5,556 nt of DNA from assembly GCA_025963265.1 (NCBI GenBank), contig JAOPUY010000574.1:1-5556 (forward strand), in the 5' to 3' direction. Positions 1-5,452 of this stretch are shown here, one piece after another. A model generated the notes under the pieces. It worked only from the letters and a program-made list of their open reading frames with translations, was not told the origin of the DNA and ran no database searches. Within the stretch, counting starts at the first letter, position 1; each line of letters starts with the position of its first letter. The stretch is from Frankiales bacterium. Lineage in GTDB: Bacteria > Actinomycetota > Actinomycetes > Mycobacteriales > Jatrophihabitantaceae. Made by a program: the position numbers and the translations under genes.

Positions 1-10
1 CCTTTCACTC

Positions 11-1165
11 ATGAGCGCTGAGCCCACGGTCGGCCCACCCGGCAATCGCCCAGCCGAGCCGCGGCCCGAGCTGCGGGCCGAGTCGCTCCTTATCGCCCGC
101 GGACGACCCGCCGCCACGGCGGGCGCCCCCCTCAACTCGCCGCTGGTCCTCAGCGCCACCTTCCACGCCGGCGCCGAGCGCGGCTACGCCCGGGACGGCA
201 CGGACACCACCGACGCATTCGAGGACGCGATGGGCGCCCTGGACGGCGGCGAGGCCATCGCGTTCAGCTCGGGGATGGCGGCCGCGGCGGCGCTGATCGA
301 GGGCTTGCCGGTGGGTGCGACCGTCGTCATCCCGGCCAGCTACTACAACTTGCACCGCAGCCTGATCCAGGCGCAGCAGGCGCTGGGCCGGTTGAGCGTC
401 CGGACGGTGGACACAGCCGACACGGCGGCGACCTTGACCGCGATCGAGGGCGCGGACCTGGCCTGGCTGGAGCTGCCGACCAATCCGACCCTCGACGTCC
501 CGGACCTGCCCGCGATCACGGCCGCGGCCCGGGCCCAGGGCGTCCGCACGGTGGTGGACGCGACGGTGGCGACCCCGCTCGGCATCCGTCCGCTGGCTCA
601 CGGCGCCGATGTCGTCCTGCACTCGGCGACCAAGTGGATCGCCGGCCACAGCGACCTGCTGATGGGGGTGCTGGTCACCGGCGACCCCGAGCTGGGCGAC
701 GAGCTTCGGACGCGACGCCGGCTGACCGGGGCGGTGCCGGGGGCGCTGGAGTCCTATCTCGCGCTGCGGGGGCTGCGGACGCTCTCGGTGCGGCTGGAAC
801 GGGCCTGCGCCAACACGGCGACGCTGGCCCACCGGCTTCGCGAGCATCCAGCGGTCACCGGCGTGCACTATCTGGGCTTCGCCGAGCACCCCCAGGCCGA
901 CCGCATCGCTGTGCTGCTCGAGCACCACGGCGCGATGCTCTCCTTCACGGTCGATTCGGTGCGACGGGCCGACGAGCTGTGCGCGCGGGTTCGGCTGATC
1001 ACCCACGCGACCAGCTTGGGCGGAGTCGAGTCCCTGATCGAGCGGCGCGGTCAGTATCCCGGCGAACTGGCCCAGGGCACGCCGGCAGCGTTGGTCCGCC
1101 TGTCGGTTGGCCTCGAGCACGAACAGGACTTATGGGCCGACTTGGCGGCCGGGTTGGCCGACTAG
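11..1165 (+). CDS. PLP-dependent Cys/Met metabolism (trans-sulfuration family) enzyme
   Basis: The 384-residue protein belongs to the fold-type I Cys/Met metabolism family (cystathionine gamma-synthase, gamma-lyase, methionine gamma-lyase), and its length is normal for that family. Visible motifs, in order: Y59-A-R61, matching the Tyr/Arg pair that reaches the PLP phosphate of the neighbouring subunit; SSGMA at 86-90, the cofactor phosphate loop; Y111, probably stacking on the PLP ring; NPT at 158-160; D183, likely pairing with the pyridine nitrogen; SATKW at 205-209 with K208 as the Schiff-base lysine; SLGGVES at 335-341; and R363 in VRLSVG for the substrate carboxylate. The enzyme should be a soluble cytoplasmic tetramer, by family. 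Several motifs deviate: the usual NPT after YxRxG is DTT, the GG after the stacking Tyr is Y-N, and Thr334 sits where synthases and lyases usually have Glu. I therefore do not assign a substrate. ATG at 11 overlaps a TGA (ATGA, 11-14) in another frame, which hints at coupling to an upstream gene, but only 10 upstream bases are visible and the true start could lie outside the window. Confidence 0.9.
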   Translation: MSAEPTVGPPGNRPAEPRPELRAESLLIARGRPAATAGAPLNSPLVLSATFHAGAERGYARDGTDTTDAFEDAMGALDGGEAIAFSSGMAAAAALIEGLPVGATVVIPASYYNLHRSLIQAQQALGRLSVRTVDTADTAATLTAIEGADLAWLELPTNPTLDVPDLPAITAAARAQGVRTVVDATVATPLGIRPLAHGADVVLHSATKWIAGHSDLLMGVLVTGDPELGDELRTRRRLTGAVPGALESYLALRGLRTLSVRLERACANTATLAHRLREHPAVTGVHYLGFAEHPQADRIAVLLEHHGAMLSFTVDSVRRADELCARVRLITHATSLGGVESLIERRGQYPGELAQGTPAALVRLSVGLEHEQDLWADLAAGLAD

Positions 1166-1184
1166 CCGCTCGCCTTCCGACCGA

Positions 1185-1664
1185 TCAATCCGTCCGGGCG
1201 ATCAGCGCGGTGGCCACGGCGGCGATGCCCTCGCCGCGCCCGGTCAGGCCGAGGCCGTCGGTCGTGGTGGCCGAGAGGCTGACTGGCGCGCCGACCACGT
1301 CGGACAGCAGCGTCTGCGCATCGAGGCGGCGGGGACCGAGCTTTGGCGCGTTGCCGATGAGCTGGACCGAGACGTTGCCGATGGCCCACCCGGCCGCTCG
1401 CAGCCGGGTGACCACCTCGCCGAGCAGCGCCGAGCCGGAGGCGCCGGCCCAGCGCGGGTCCGACACCCCGAACACGCTGCCCAGGTCGCCGAGGTCGGCT
1501 GCGGCCAGCAAGGCGTCGCAGGCGGCGTGCGCGACCACGTCGCCGTCCGAGTGCCCGGCGCAGCCGTCCACGTTTGGCCAGAACAACCCGGCGATCCAGC
1601 ATTCGCGGCCGGCTTCGACCGGGTGCACGTCGACGCCGACGCCGACTCGGGGCAGGCTGGTCAT
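1185..1664 (-). CDS. ispF: 2-C-methyl-D-erythritol 2,4-cyclodiphosphate synthase
   Basis: IspF cyclises CDP-methylerythritol 2-phosphate to methylerythritol 2,4-cyclodiphosphate with release of CMP, in the MEP isoprenoid pathway. It acts as a cytoplasmic homotrimer. The 159-residue length is typical. The zinc ligands are visible as D12 and H14 (GVDVHP) and H46 (GDVVAH). The family block AGHSDGD is at 36-42, a phosphate/CMP-binding Lys is at K108 (NAPKLG), and the C-terminal [14 protein letters not shown] signature is at 133-146. D136 stands where E. coli has Glu135, and FGVSDPRW replaces the enterobacterial TDPAFKGADS type loop; both look like the actinobacterial form as I remember it. The ATG shares the ATGA at 1664-1661 with the ispD stop, so translation is probably coupled; no strong Shine-Dalgarno is seen. 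The stop lies 19 bases from the stop of the convergent PLP enzyme gene. Confidence 0.97.
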   Translation of the reverse strand: MTSLPRVGVGVDVHPVEAGRECWIAGLFWPNVDGCAGHSDGDVVAHAACDALLAAADLGDLGSVFGVSDPRWAGASGSALLGEVVTRLRAAGWAIGNVSVQLIGNAPKLGPRRLDAQTLLSDVVGAPVSLSATTTDGLGLTGRGEGIAAVATALIARTD

Positions 1665-2353
1665 CGGCTCGGCCTGGGGCTCAGTCGTCGGCTCAACGCC
1701 TCAGCCAACACCAGGTCGTGCGGGGTGGTGATCTTGAAGCTGTCGGGCGATCCGAGCACCACGACCACCTCGCCACCGGCCTGTTCGATCAAGCTCGCGT
1801 CGTCGGTGACGGACTGACTGCGGGTGCGATGCGCACTCTCCAGGGCGGCCCGGGTGAAACCTTGCGGGGTCTGGACGGCGACGAGGTCTTGCCGCGGGAG
1901 CGTCTCGCTGACCACGGTGGCCGAGCCGCGCAGCTGCACCCGCTTGACGGTGTCAGTCACGGCCAGCGCCGGAATGACCGCCGGCGCACCGGCGAGCAAC
2001 GCGTCGATTACCCGCTCGAGCACCTCGCTCGGCACGAAGGGCCGCGCGGCGTCGTGCACCAGCACATGGTGGGCGTTCGGCGAAAGTGCGCTCAGCCCGG
2101 CGCGAACCGAGTCGTGGCGCTCCACGCCGCCGGCCACGACTGCGCACCCGGACGCCCAGTCGGCGGCGGCGGTCTGCTCGAGCTGGGGTTGCGGCGTGAC
2201 GATCACGATCTCGGTGACCGCCACGTGCGCCGACATCGCACGGACGGCCCACTCGAGAATCGAGCGGCCGCCGACTTCCACGTACGCCTTGGGCGCCGCA
2301 GCACCCAGGCGCAGGCCCGAGCCGGCGGCAACGACAATGACTGCCACGCTCAC
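1661..2353 (-). CDS. ispD: 2-C-methyl-D-erythritol 4-phosphate cytidylyltransferase
   Basis: IspD joins CTP and methylerythritol 4-phosphate to give CDP-methylerythritol and pyrophosphate, two steps before IspF in the MEP pathway. The 230-residue length is normal. Visible motifs are the nucleotide-binding AAGSGLRLG at 9-17 (R15) followed by PK at 21-22, GGVERHDSV at 75-83, VHDAARP at 99-105, TDTVK at 123-127, QTPQGF at 161-166, TDDAS at 183-187, and [13 protein letters not shown] at 201-213 with K207 matching the catalytic C-terminal lysine. The start is GTG at 2353. A second in-frame GTG at 2347 would remove only two residues, and since the hydrophobic first strand starts near residue 3 either could serve. 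The nearest Shine-Dalgarno-like GGA lies 12 bases upstream of 2353, which is weak. The gene follows carD by 48 bases on the same strand, so it is probably co-transcribed with it, and it overlaps ispF by 4 bases. Confidence 0.97.
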   Translation of the reverse strand: MSVAVIVVAAGSGLRLGAAAPKAYVEVGGRSILEWAVRAMSAHVAVTEIVIVTPQPQLEQTAAADWASGCAVVAGGVERHDSVRAGLSALSPNAHHVLVHDAARPFVPSEVLERVIDALLAGAPAVIPALAVTDTVKRVQLRGSATVVSETLPRQDLVAVQTPQGFTRAALESAHRTRSQSVTDDASLIEQAGGEVVVVLGSPDSFKITTPHDLVLAEALSRRLSPRPSR

Positions 2354-2401
2354 GACGGCTCGTTTTCCGGCGCGCTTAAGGCACCGAGCGAGCCGGAAGA
2401 A

Positions 2402-2893
2402 CTAGGCGACAGCTTCGGCCAATACCTCATCGAGGACCAGTTCGGCTTTGTCCTCGTTGGTGCCCTCAGCAAGCGCCAGCTCGCTGACCAGAATCTGGCG
2501 GGCCTTGGCCAACATCCGCTTCTCGCCAGCGGAGAGACCGCGGTCCTTCTCGCGTCGCCATAGGTCACGCACGACCTCGGCGACCTTGTTCACATCGCCC
2601 GAGGCGAGCTTCTCGCCGTTGGCCTTGTAGCGGCGCGACCAGTTGGTGGGTTCCTCAGTGTGCGGAGCCCGCAGCACCTCGAAGACCCGGTCTAGTCCCT
2701 CCTGGCCAACCACATCGCGCACGCCCACGATTTCGGCGTTGTCGGCTGGGACCCGGACGGTCAGATCACCCTGCTGAACCTTGAGGACTAAGTAGATTCG
2801 TTCTTCACCCTTGATGATGCGGGTCTCGATTGCCTCGATCTTGGCAGCGCCATGATGCGGGTAAACGACGGTCTCGCCGACGTTGAAAGTCAT
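2402..2893 (-). CDS. carD: CarD-family RNA polymerase-binding transcription regulator
   Basis: CarD binds the RNA polymerase beta subunit and the upstream edge of the -10 element, and stabilises the open complex. In mycobacteria it is essential and controls rRNA and stress-related transcription. The 163-residue protein follows the M. tuberculosis sequence nearly residue for residue as I recall it. It has an N-terminal Tudor-like RNAP-interaction domain at about 1-60 with YPHHGA at 11-16, R25 and R47 (the two RNAP-contact arginines), then a helical DNA-binding domain with [12 protein letters not shown] at 79-90. W85 is the residue that wedges at the transcription bubble. The [15 protein letters not shown] block lies at 121-135. 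The ATG at 2893 has a strong Shine-Dalgarno (AAAGGGG, 2908-2902) 8 bases upstream, which settles the start. That Shine-Dalgarno lies inside a perfect 8-bp stem, described separately. The gene heads an apparent carD-ispD-ispF operon and diverges from the lipoprotein gene. Confidence 0.98.
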   Translation of the reverse strand: MTFNVGETVVYPHHGAAKIEAIETRIIKGEERIYLVLKVQQGDLTVRVPADNAEIVGVRDVVGQEGLDRVFEVLRAPHTEEPTNWSRRYKANGEKLASGDVNKVAEVVRDLWRREKDRGLSAGEKRMLAKARQILVSELALAEGTNEDKAELVLDEVLAEAVA

Positions 2894-2901
2894 TCAGGCA
2901 A

Positions 2902-2908
2902 CCCCTTT
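2902..2908 (-). promoter_or_regulatory. carD ribosome binding site
   Basis: AAAGGGG on the minus strand, 8 bases before the carD ATG, complements the 3' end of 16S rRNA. Seven of its bases are also the 3' arm of a perfect inverted repeat (2903-2910 with 2929-2936), so it could be occluded in the folded mRNA. Confidence 0.8.
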
Positions 2909-2936
2909 CGCTGACCTCAAGGGTAACACGAAAGGG
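2903..2936 (-). promoter_or_regulatory. carD 5'-leader hairpin covering the Shine-Dalgarno
   Basis: CCCTTTCG (2903-2910) and CGAAAGGG (2929-2936) form a perfect 8-bp inverted repeat around an 18-base loop. In the carD mRNA the 5' arm reads CCCUUUCG and the 3' arm CGAAAGGG, and the latter contains the Shine-Dalgarno. The loop holds a second CCCUU (2923-2919) that could pair with the same AAGGG in an alternative fold, and a small ACC/GGU pair. The arrangement suggests translational control of carD. A DNA operator at the same dyad is an alternative reading. The pairing is seen directly; the function is inferred. Confidence 0.5.
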
Positions 2937-2951
2937 CGACACGCCCAGATC

Positions 2952-2968
2952 TAGTTGATCTTAGTTGA
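2952..2968. repeat. helically phased direct repeat TAGTTGA x2
   Basis: TAGTTGA occurs at 2952-2958 and again at 2962-2968, with a 10-base period, so both copies face the same side of the helix. The pair overlaps the candidate carD -10 (2958-2963). An AGATC/GATCT dyad (2947-2951 with 2957-2961) is interleaved. The unit is short, so chance is possible, but its position over the likely promoter suggests a regulator site. Confidence 0.35.
2958..2963 (-). promoter_or_regulatory. candidate -10 element of the carD operon
   Basis: TAAGAT on the minus strand fits the actinobacterial TANNNT -10 pattern. It would place a transcription start near 2951, giving a leader of about 58 bases that includes the whole Shine-Dalgarno hairpin. 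No convincing TTGACA-like -35 lies 16-18 bases upstream, which is common in actinobacterial promoters. This is a position and consensus argument only. Confidence 0.4.
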
Positions 2969-3028
2969 GCGAGCTGCTGTGGTAGTGCAGCGTCGCCCGA
3001 TGTGGCTAAGCCCACGTGAGCGACCCTG

Positions 3029-3040
3029 CGACCGAGGTCG
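3029..3040. promoter_or_regulatory. 12-bp dyad in the carD/lipoprotein divergent region
   Basis: CGACC-GA-GGTCG is a perfect inverted repeat with a two-base centre, located about midway between the two divergent genes. A shorter palindrome, GGCT-A-AGCC, lies at 3004-3012. Either could bind a dimeric regulator. GC-rich DNA yields such dyads by chance, so confidence is low. Confidence 0.25.
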
Positions 3041-3105
3041 GATCGCCGCTAGATAGGCTGTCGCCATCTGGAGGCTCTGTCGAGTTCGGGGCGCCGAGAT
3101 CTGCA

Positions 3106-3122
3106 TCGACTTCAGTAGTCGA
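3106..3122 (+). promoter_or_regulatory. 6-bp inverted repeat upstream of the lipoprotein gene RBS
   Basis: TCGACT and AGTCGA flank a five-base centre (TCAGT). The element ends 7 bases before the GGAGGAG ribosome binding site. It could be a leader hairpin or an operator. No clear -10/-35 pair was found upstream; TAGGCT at 3054-3059 is the nearest TANNNT match and is weak. Confidence 0.3.
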
Positions 3123-3129
3123 CCGGGCT

Positions 3130-3136
3130 GGAGGAG
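3130..3136 (+). promoter_or_regulatory. ribosome binding site of the lipoprotein gene
   Basis: GGAGGAG is a strong Shine-Dalgarno. It lies 4 bases before GTG 3141 and 7 bases before a second in-frame GTG at 3144. The tandem GTG codons leave the exact start uncertain by one residue. Confidence 0.7.
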
Positions 3137-3140
3137 TGAC

Positions 3141-3872
3141 GTGGTGACCGAGACGCATAGCCGTGCGAGCTCTTTGCGTGTCGCAGGACGCGCACGCAGG
3201 ACCGGCGTCGGCATCGCCGCCGCCGTGACCGCCGTCGTGCTCCTCGCCGGCTGCGCGACCGGAAAGGACGCCCAGACCGCCGAAGAGACGCCGGTAGTCG
3301 ACGGCGTGACGGTCACATCGGGCACCCTCGGCATCCGCGCCGCCGCCATCCAGGCCCCGCAGAGCGGGACGAGCTACCAGGTCGGCGAGGACGCGCCGCT
3401 CACGCTCACCTTGATCAACAACGGCACCGCCAACGACACCTTGACCGGTGTCACCGCGACCTCGGTCTCGCCGTCGGTCTTCACCGGCCTGGCTGGCCCC
3501 CCGGCCACGACGACCGCGACCCCAGCCGCGCCCTCGGCGACGGCGGGCAGCGGATCGGCCACCGCAGGCAGCACCCCGAGCACCTCGGCCAGCGCCAGCG
3601 CCAGCGATTCGGGCTCGCCGAGCGTCTCAGTCACGCCGAGCCAGCCCATCCCGGTGCCCAGCGACTCCGCGGTCATGGTCGGCGTGGGCACCGCTGGCCC
3701 CTCGATCGTGCTAACTGATCTCACCGCGCAGCTCTGGACGGCGCAGTCGGTCGCGAACGTGGTGTTCACCTTCGCCAGCGGCGCCACCATCACCGCGACC
3801 CTGCCGGTCCAACTCACCAACGGCGCCGGACCGGCCCCGACCATCGACGTCAGCCCGACCAGCGAGGGCTGA
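3141..3872 (+). CDS. LpqE-like lipoprotein with a low-complexity insertion
   Basis: The 243-residue protein begins with a lipoprotein signal: basic residues (R13, R17, R19, R20), a hydrophobic stretch at about 22-36, and a lipobox LAGC at 35-38 with C38 as the lipidated cysteine. It should be anchored to the outer face of the cytoplasmic membrane. The mature part reads as a beta-rich domain in two halves, about 50-117 and 169-225. The halves are split by a Ser/Ala/Thr/Pro-rich stretch at about 118-168 that looks like a flexible loop. Gene position between divergent carD and radA and the overall pattern match mycobacterial LpqE (Rv3584), which is shorter, about 180 residues as I recall. LpqE-type proteins have been linked to a PCu(A)C-like copper-chaperone fold, but the mature chain has no His and a single Met (M179), so the copper-ligand motif is absent. 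The biochemical role is unknown. GTG at 3141 or 3144 is the start, served by GGAGGAG. Confidence 0.82.
   Translation: MVTETHSRASSLRVAGRARRTGVGIAAAVTAVVLLAGCATGKDAQTAEETPVVDGVTVTSGTLGIRAAAIQAPQSGTSYQVGEDAPLTLTLINNGTANDTLTGVTATSVSPSVFTGLAGPPATTTATPAAPSATAGSGSATAGSTPSTSASASASDSGSPSVSVTPSQPIPVPSDSAVMVGVGTAGPSIVLTDLTAQLWTAQSVANVVFTFASGATITATLPVQLTNGAGPAPTIDVSPTSEG
3492..3644 (+). repeat. low-complexity Ser/Ala/Thr/Pro-coding segment with a GCCAGC x3 tandem repeat
   Basis: This part of the lipoprotein gene encodes about 51 residues made mostly of Ala, Ser, Thr, Pro and Gly. It contains three exact tandem GCCAGC hexamers at 3588-3605, in frame, encoding Ala-Ser three times. A T-A-G-S peptide also recurs at 134-137 (as A-T-A-G-S) and 141-144. 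The hexamer keeps the reading frame, so copy-number change would lengthen or shorten the linker without breaking the gene. Confidence 0.7.
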
Positions 3873-3888
3873 CCGACCCAGCCGGTCA
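3870..3888 (+). terminator. possible terminator hairpin after the lipoprotein gene
   Basis: TGACCG (3870-3875, starting at the stop codon) pairs with CGGTCA (3883-3888) across a 7-base loop. A competing pair, GGCTG/CAGCC (3867-3871 with 3879-3883), overlaps it. No T-tract follows. Stems without a T-tract can terminate in actinobacteria, but the stem is short. Confidence 0.3.
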
Positions 3889-3903
3889 CGATCGAGCGTT
3901 AGG

Positions 3904-3941
3904 CCGAGGCGCGGCCGGCCCGGCTTCCGTGCCGTCCTCGG
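3904..3941 (+). other. GC-rich folded spacer between the lipoprotein gene and radA
   Basis: CCGAGG (3904-3909) can pair with CCTCGG (3936-3941). A smaller stem, GGCCG/CGGCC (3902-3906 with 3912-3916), competes with it. No open frame or T-tract is evident. The stretch may help separate the two transcription units or may be only GC-rich spacer. Confidence 0.2.
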
Positions 3942-3972
3942 GTTGCTGAGCCTTTCTGTCAGAGCCGACCGG

Positions 3973-3978
3973 TAGCGT
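3973..3978 (+). promoter_or_regulatory. candidate -10 element for leaderless radA transcription
   Basis: TAGCGT fits TANNNT and ends 7 bases before the radA GTG at 3986, so transcription would start at or next to the G of the start codon. No Shine-Dalgarno precedes this GTG. Both facts suit a leaderless mRNA, which is common in actinobacteria. No good -35 is visible. Confidence 0.45.
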
Positions 3979-3985
3979 CCGCTTC

Positions 3986-5410
3986 GTGACACCAACCGGC
4001 GCCAAACCCACTGGCTCAGCGGCGAGCTCCCTGTCCGGCAAAGCCAAGCGGGCCTCGGTCGCCTACGCCTGCACCGAATGCGGGACGACCGCCGTTCGCT
4101 GGGTGGGGCGCTGTCCCGAATGCCAAGCCTGGGGCACGATGGCCGAGGAGGACGTCCGCGCAGCCGCGTTGGCCATGCCGGCCCTGGTCAAACCCAAGCT
4201 CGCGGCCGAGTCGATCAGCCATCCGGACTCCGAAGTGGCCCACGCGGTGCCGACCGGAATCGGTGAGCTGGACCGCGTCCTCGGCGGCGGCCTGGTCGGG
4301 GGCTCGGTCCTGCTGCTGGCCGGCGAACCCGGAGTGGGCAAGTCGACCTTGTTGCTCGAGGTGGGGCAGAAGTTCGCCGCGCTCGGCGGCCGTCCCGCGC
4401 TGCTGATCACCGGTGAGGAATCGACCGCGCAGGTTCGATCGCGCGCCCAGCGAACCCACACGATGCACGATCAGTTCTTTCTGGCCGCCGAGAACGACCT
4501 CGGGGCGGTCCTGACCCACCTCGACGAGGTCAAGCCGGGGCTGCTGATCCTGGACTCGATCCAGACGATCGCCTCCTCCACGGTGGACGGCGTGGTCGGC
4601 GGCGTCCCGCAGATCCGGGCCGTGACCGCGGCCATCAGCGCAGTCGCCAAAGAGCGCGGCATCGCCACCGTCCTGGTCGGGCACGTGACGAAAGACGGCT
4701 CGATCGCCGGGCCTCGAGTGCTCGAGCACCTAGTCGACGTGGTGCTGTATTTCGAGGGCGATCGGCACACCTCGCTGCGGATGCTGCGGGCGATCAAGAA
4801 CCGCTTCGGTGCGACGGACGAAGTCGGCTGCTTCGAGATGCACGAGGAGGGCATCGACGAGCTGGCCGACCCGTCCGGGCTGTTCGTGAGCACGCGCGAC
4901 ATCCCGGTGCCGGGCACCTGTGTCACGGTCACGGTCACCGGGCGGCGGCCGCTGCTGTCCGAAGTCCAAGCGCTGGTCTCGGCCGTTCCGGTGCCCGGCA
5001 GCGCGCGCCGCTCGTTCACCGACTTGGACTCCTCCCGGGTCAACATGCTGCTCGCCGTGCTGGTTCGCCATGTCGGCGTGCCCAACCTCGAGGCGCGCGA
5101 CGTCTACGCGGCCAGCGTCGGCGGCATCAAAGTGACCGAGCCCGCGGTCGACCTGGCGGTCGCGCTGGCCATCGCGTCGGCCGGGCACGACCACGCGCTG
5201 CCGGCCAACCTGTGCGCGATCGGCGAGATCTCCCTCTCGGGCGATGTCCGCCGAGTCGGCGGCCTGCAACGCCGGATCTCCGAGGCGGGCCGCCTCGGCT
5301 TTCGCAAGGCGCTCATCCCAGCCGGCTCGGAGTGGTCCCGGGTGCCCGGCCTGCGAGTCATCGAGGTCCCCACCCTTGGCGACGCCTGGCGAGCCGTGGC
5401 CGCATTGTGA
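3986..5410 (+). CDS. radA: DNA repair and recombination protein RadA (Sms)
   Basis: RadA is a RecA-like ATPase that processes recombination intermediates and drives branch migration alongside RecA in the cytoplasm. The 474-residue length is close to the family norm (about 460). In order: a four-cysteine zinc finger C29-x2-C32-x10-C43-x2-C46; Walker A GEPGVGKST at 113-121; Walker B LLILD at 186-190 (D190); GHVTKDG at 232-238; the RadA-specific KNRFG at 271-275; and a Lon-protease-like C-terminal domain from about 340 with SVGGIKVTEPAVDLA at 377-391 and GEISLSGDVRRV at 413-424. That domain is structural in RadA and not proteolytic. The start is GTG 3986. It gives a 25-residue Ala/Ser/Lys-rich lead before the zinc finger, longer than usual, and no ATG, GTG or TTG codon lies nearer the finger in frame. 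The gene follows the lipoprotein gene by 113 bases. In mycobacteria it precedes disA, whose product RadA is reported to inhibit. Confidence 0.97.
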   Translation: MTPTGAKPTGSAASSLSGKAKRASVAYACTECGTTAVRWVGRCPECQAWGTMAEEDVRAAALAMPALVKPKLAAESISHPDSEVAHAVPTGIGELDRVLGGGLVGGSVLLLAGEPGVGKSTLLLEVGQKFAALGGRPALLITGEESTAQVRSRAQRTHTMHDQFFLAAENDLGAVLTHLDEVKPGLLILDSIQTIASSTVDGVVGGVPQIRAVTAAISAVAKERGIATVLVGHVTKDGSIAGPRVLEHLVDVVLYFEGDRHTSLRMLRAIKNRFGATDEVGCFEMHEEGIDELADPSGLFVSTRDIPVPGTCVTVTVTGRRPLLSEVQALVSAVPVPGSARRSFTDLDSSRVNMLLAVLVRHVGVPNLEARDVYAASVGGIKVTEPAVDLAVALAIASAGHDHALPANLCAIGEISLSGDVRRVGGLQRRISEAGRLGFRKALIPAGSEWSRVPGLRVIEVPTLGDAWRAVAAL

Positions 5411-5425
5411 CCTCTCGGGCCCTCC

Positions 5426-5444
5426 GTCGGGCGCCAACGCCGAC
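5426..5444 (+). terminator. candidate terminator hairpin after radA
   Basis: Starting 16 bases after the radA stop, GTCGG plus CG (5426-5430, 5432-5433) pairs with CGCCGAC (5438-5444), giving a 7-bp stem with one bulged G (5431) and a CCAA loop. No T-tract follows. The place and the compact fold fit a terminator between radA and the promoter-like boxes downstream. Confidence 0.4.
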
Positions 5445-5452
5445 AGAAGACC

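Noticed and set aside
340..1020. Annotation of the PLP enzyme as a named metB or cystathionine gamma-lyase gene
   Set aside because: Substrate-side residues differ from those families, so a symbol would claim more than the sequence shows.
5..1120. Long minus-strand open frame of 371 codons opposite the PLP enzyme
   Set aside because: The product is Arg/Gly/Gln/His-rich with no recognisable motif. It mirrors codon bias of the real plus-strand gene, whose PLP motifs are clear.
1146..1160. CGGCC-GGGTT-GGCCG stem at the end of the PLP gene as a bidirectional terminator
   Set aside because: The stem is only 5 bp, lies inside the coding sequence and has no T-tract on either side. Such stems are common at this GC content.
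634..1817. Plus-strand open frames running from the PLP gene across ispF into ispD (634-1731, 1107-1817, 1574-2563)
   Set aside because: They cross the stops and starts of confidently identified genes and encode low-complexity Ala/Arg/Pro-rich sequence, typical of high-GC shadow frames.
3013..3018. CACGTG palindrome in the divergent region as a regulator site
   Set aside because: A single 6-base palindrome is expected by chance in GC-rich DNA, and nothing around it supports a site.
2951..3349. Minus-strand 132-codon frame spanning the divergent region
   Set aside because: It overlaps the lipoprotein signal sequence and the carD promoter region, shows no family motif and would conflict with both neighbours.
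3374..3889. Minus-strand 171-codon frame opposite the lipoprotein gene
   Set aside because: It is the complement of a gene with a clear lipobox and strong ribosome binding site. Its hydrophobic look comes from the reversed Ala/Ser/Thr codons.
4016..5437. Large minus-strand frames opposite radA (4016-4729, 4471-5085, 4730-5437)
   Set aside because: These are shadows of radA. Their composition is Asp/Arg/Gly/His-rich and there are no domains or ribosome binding sites.
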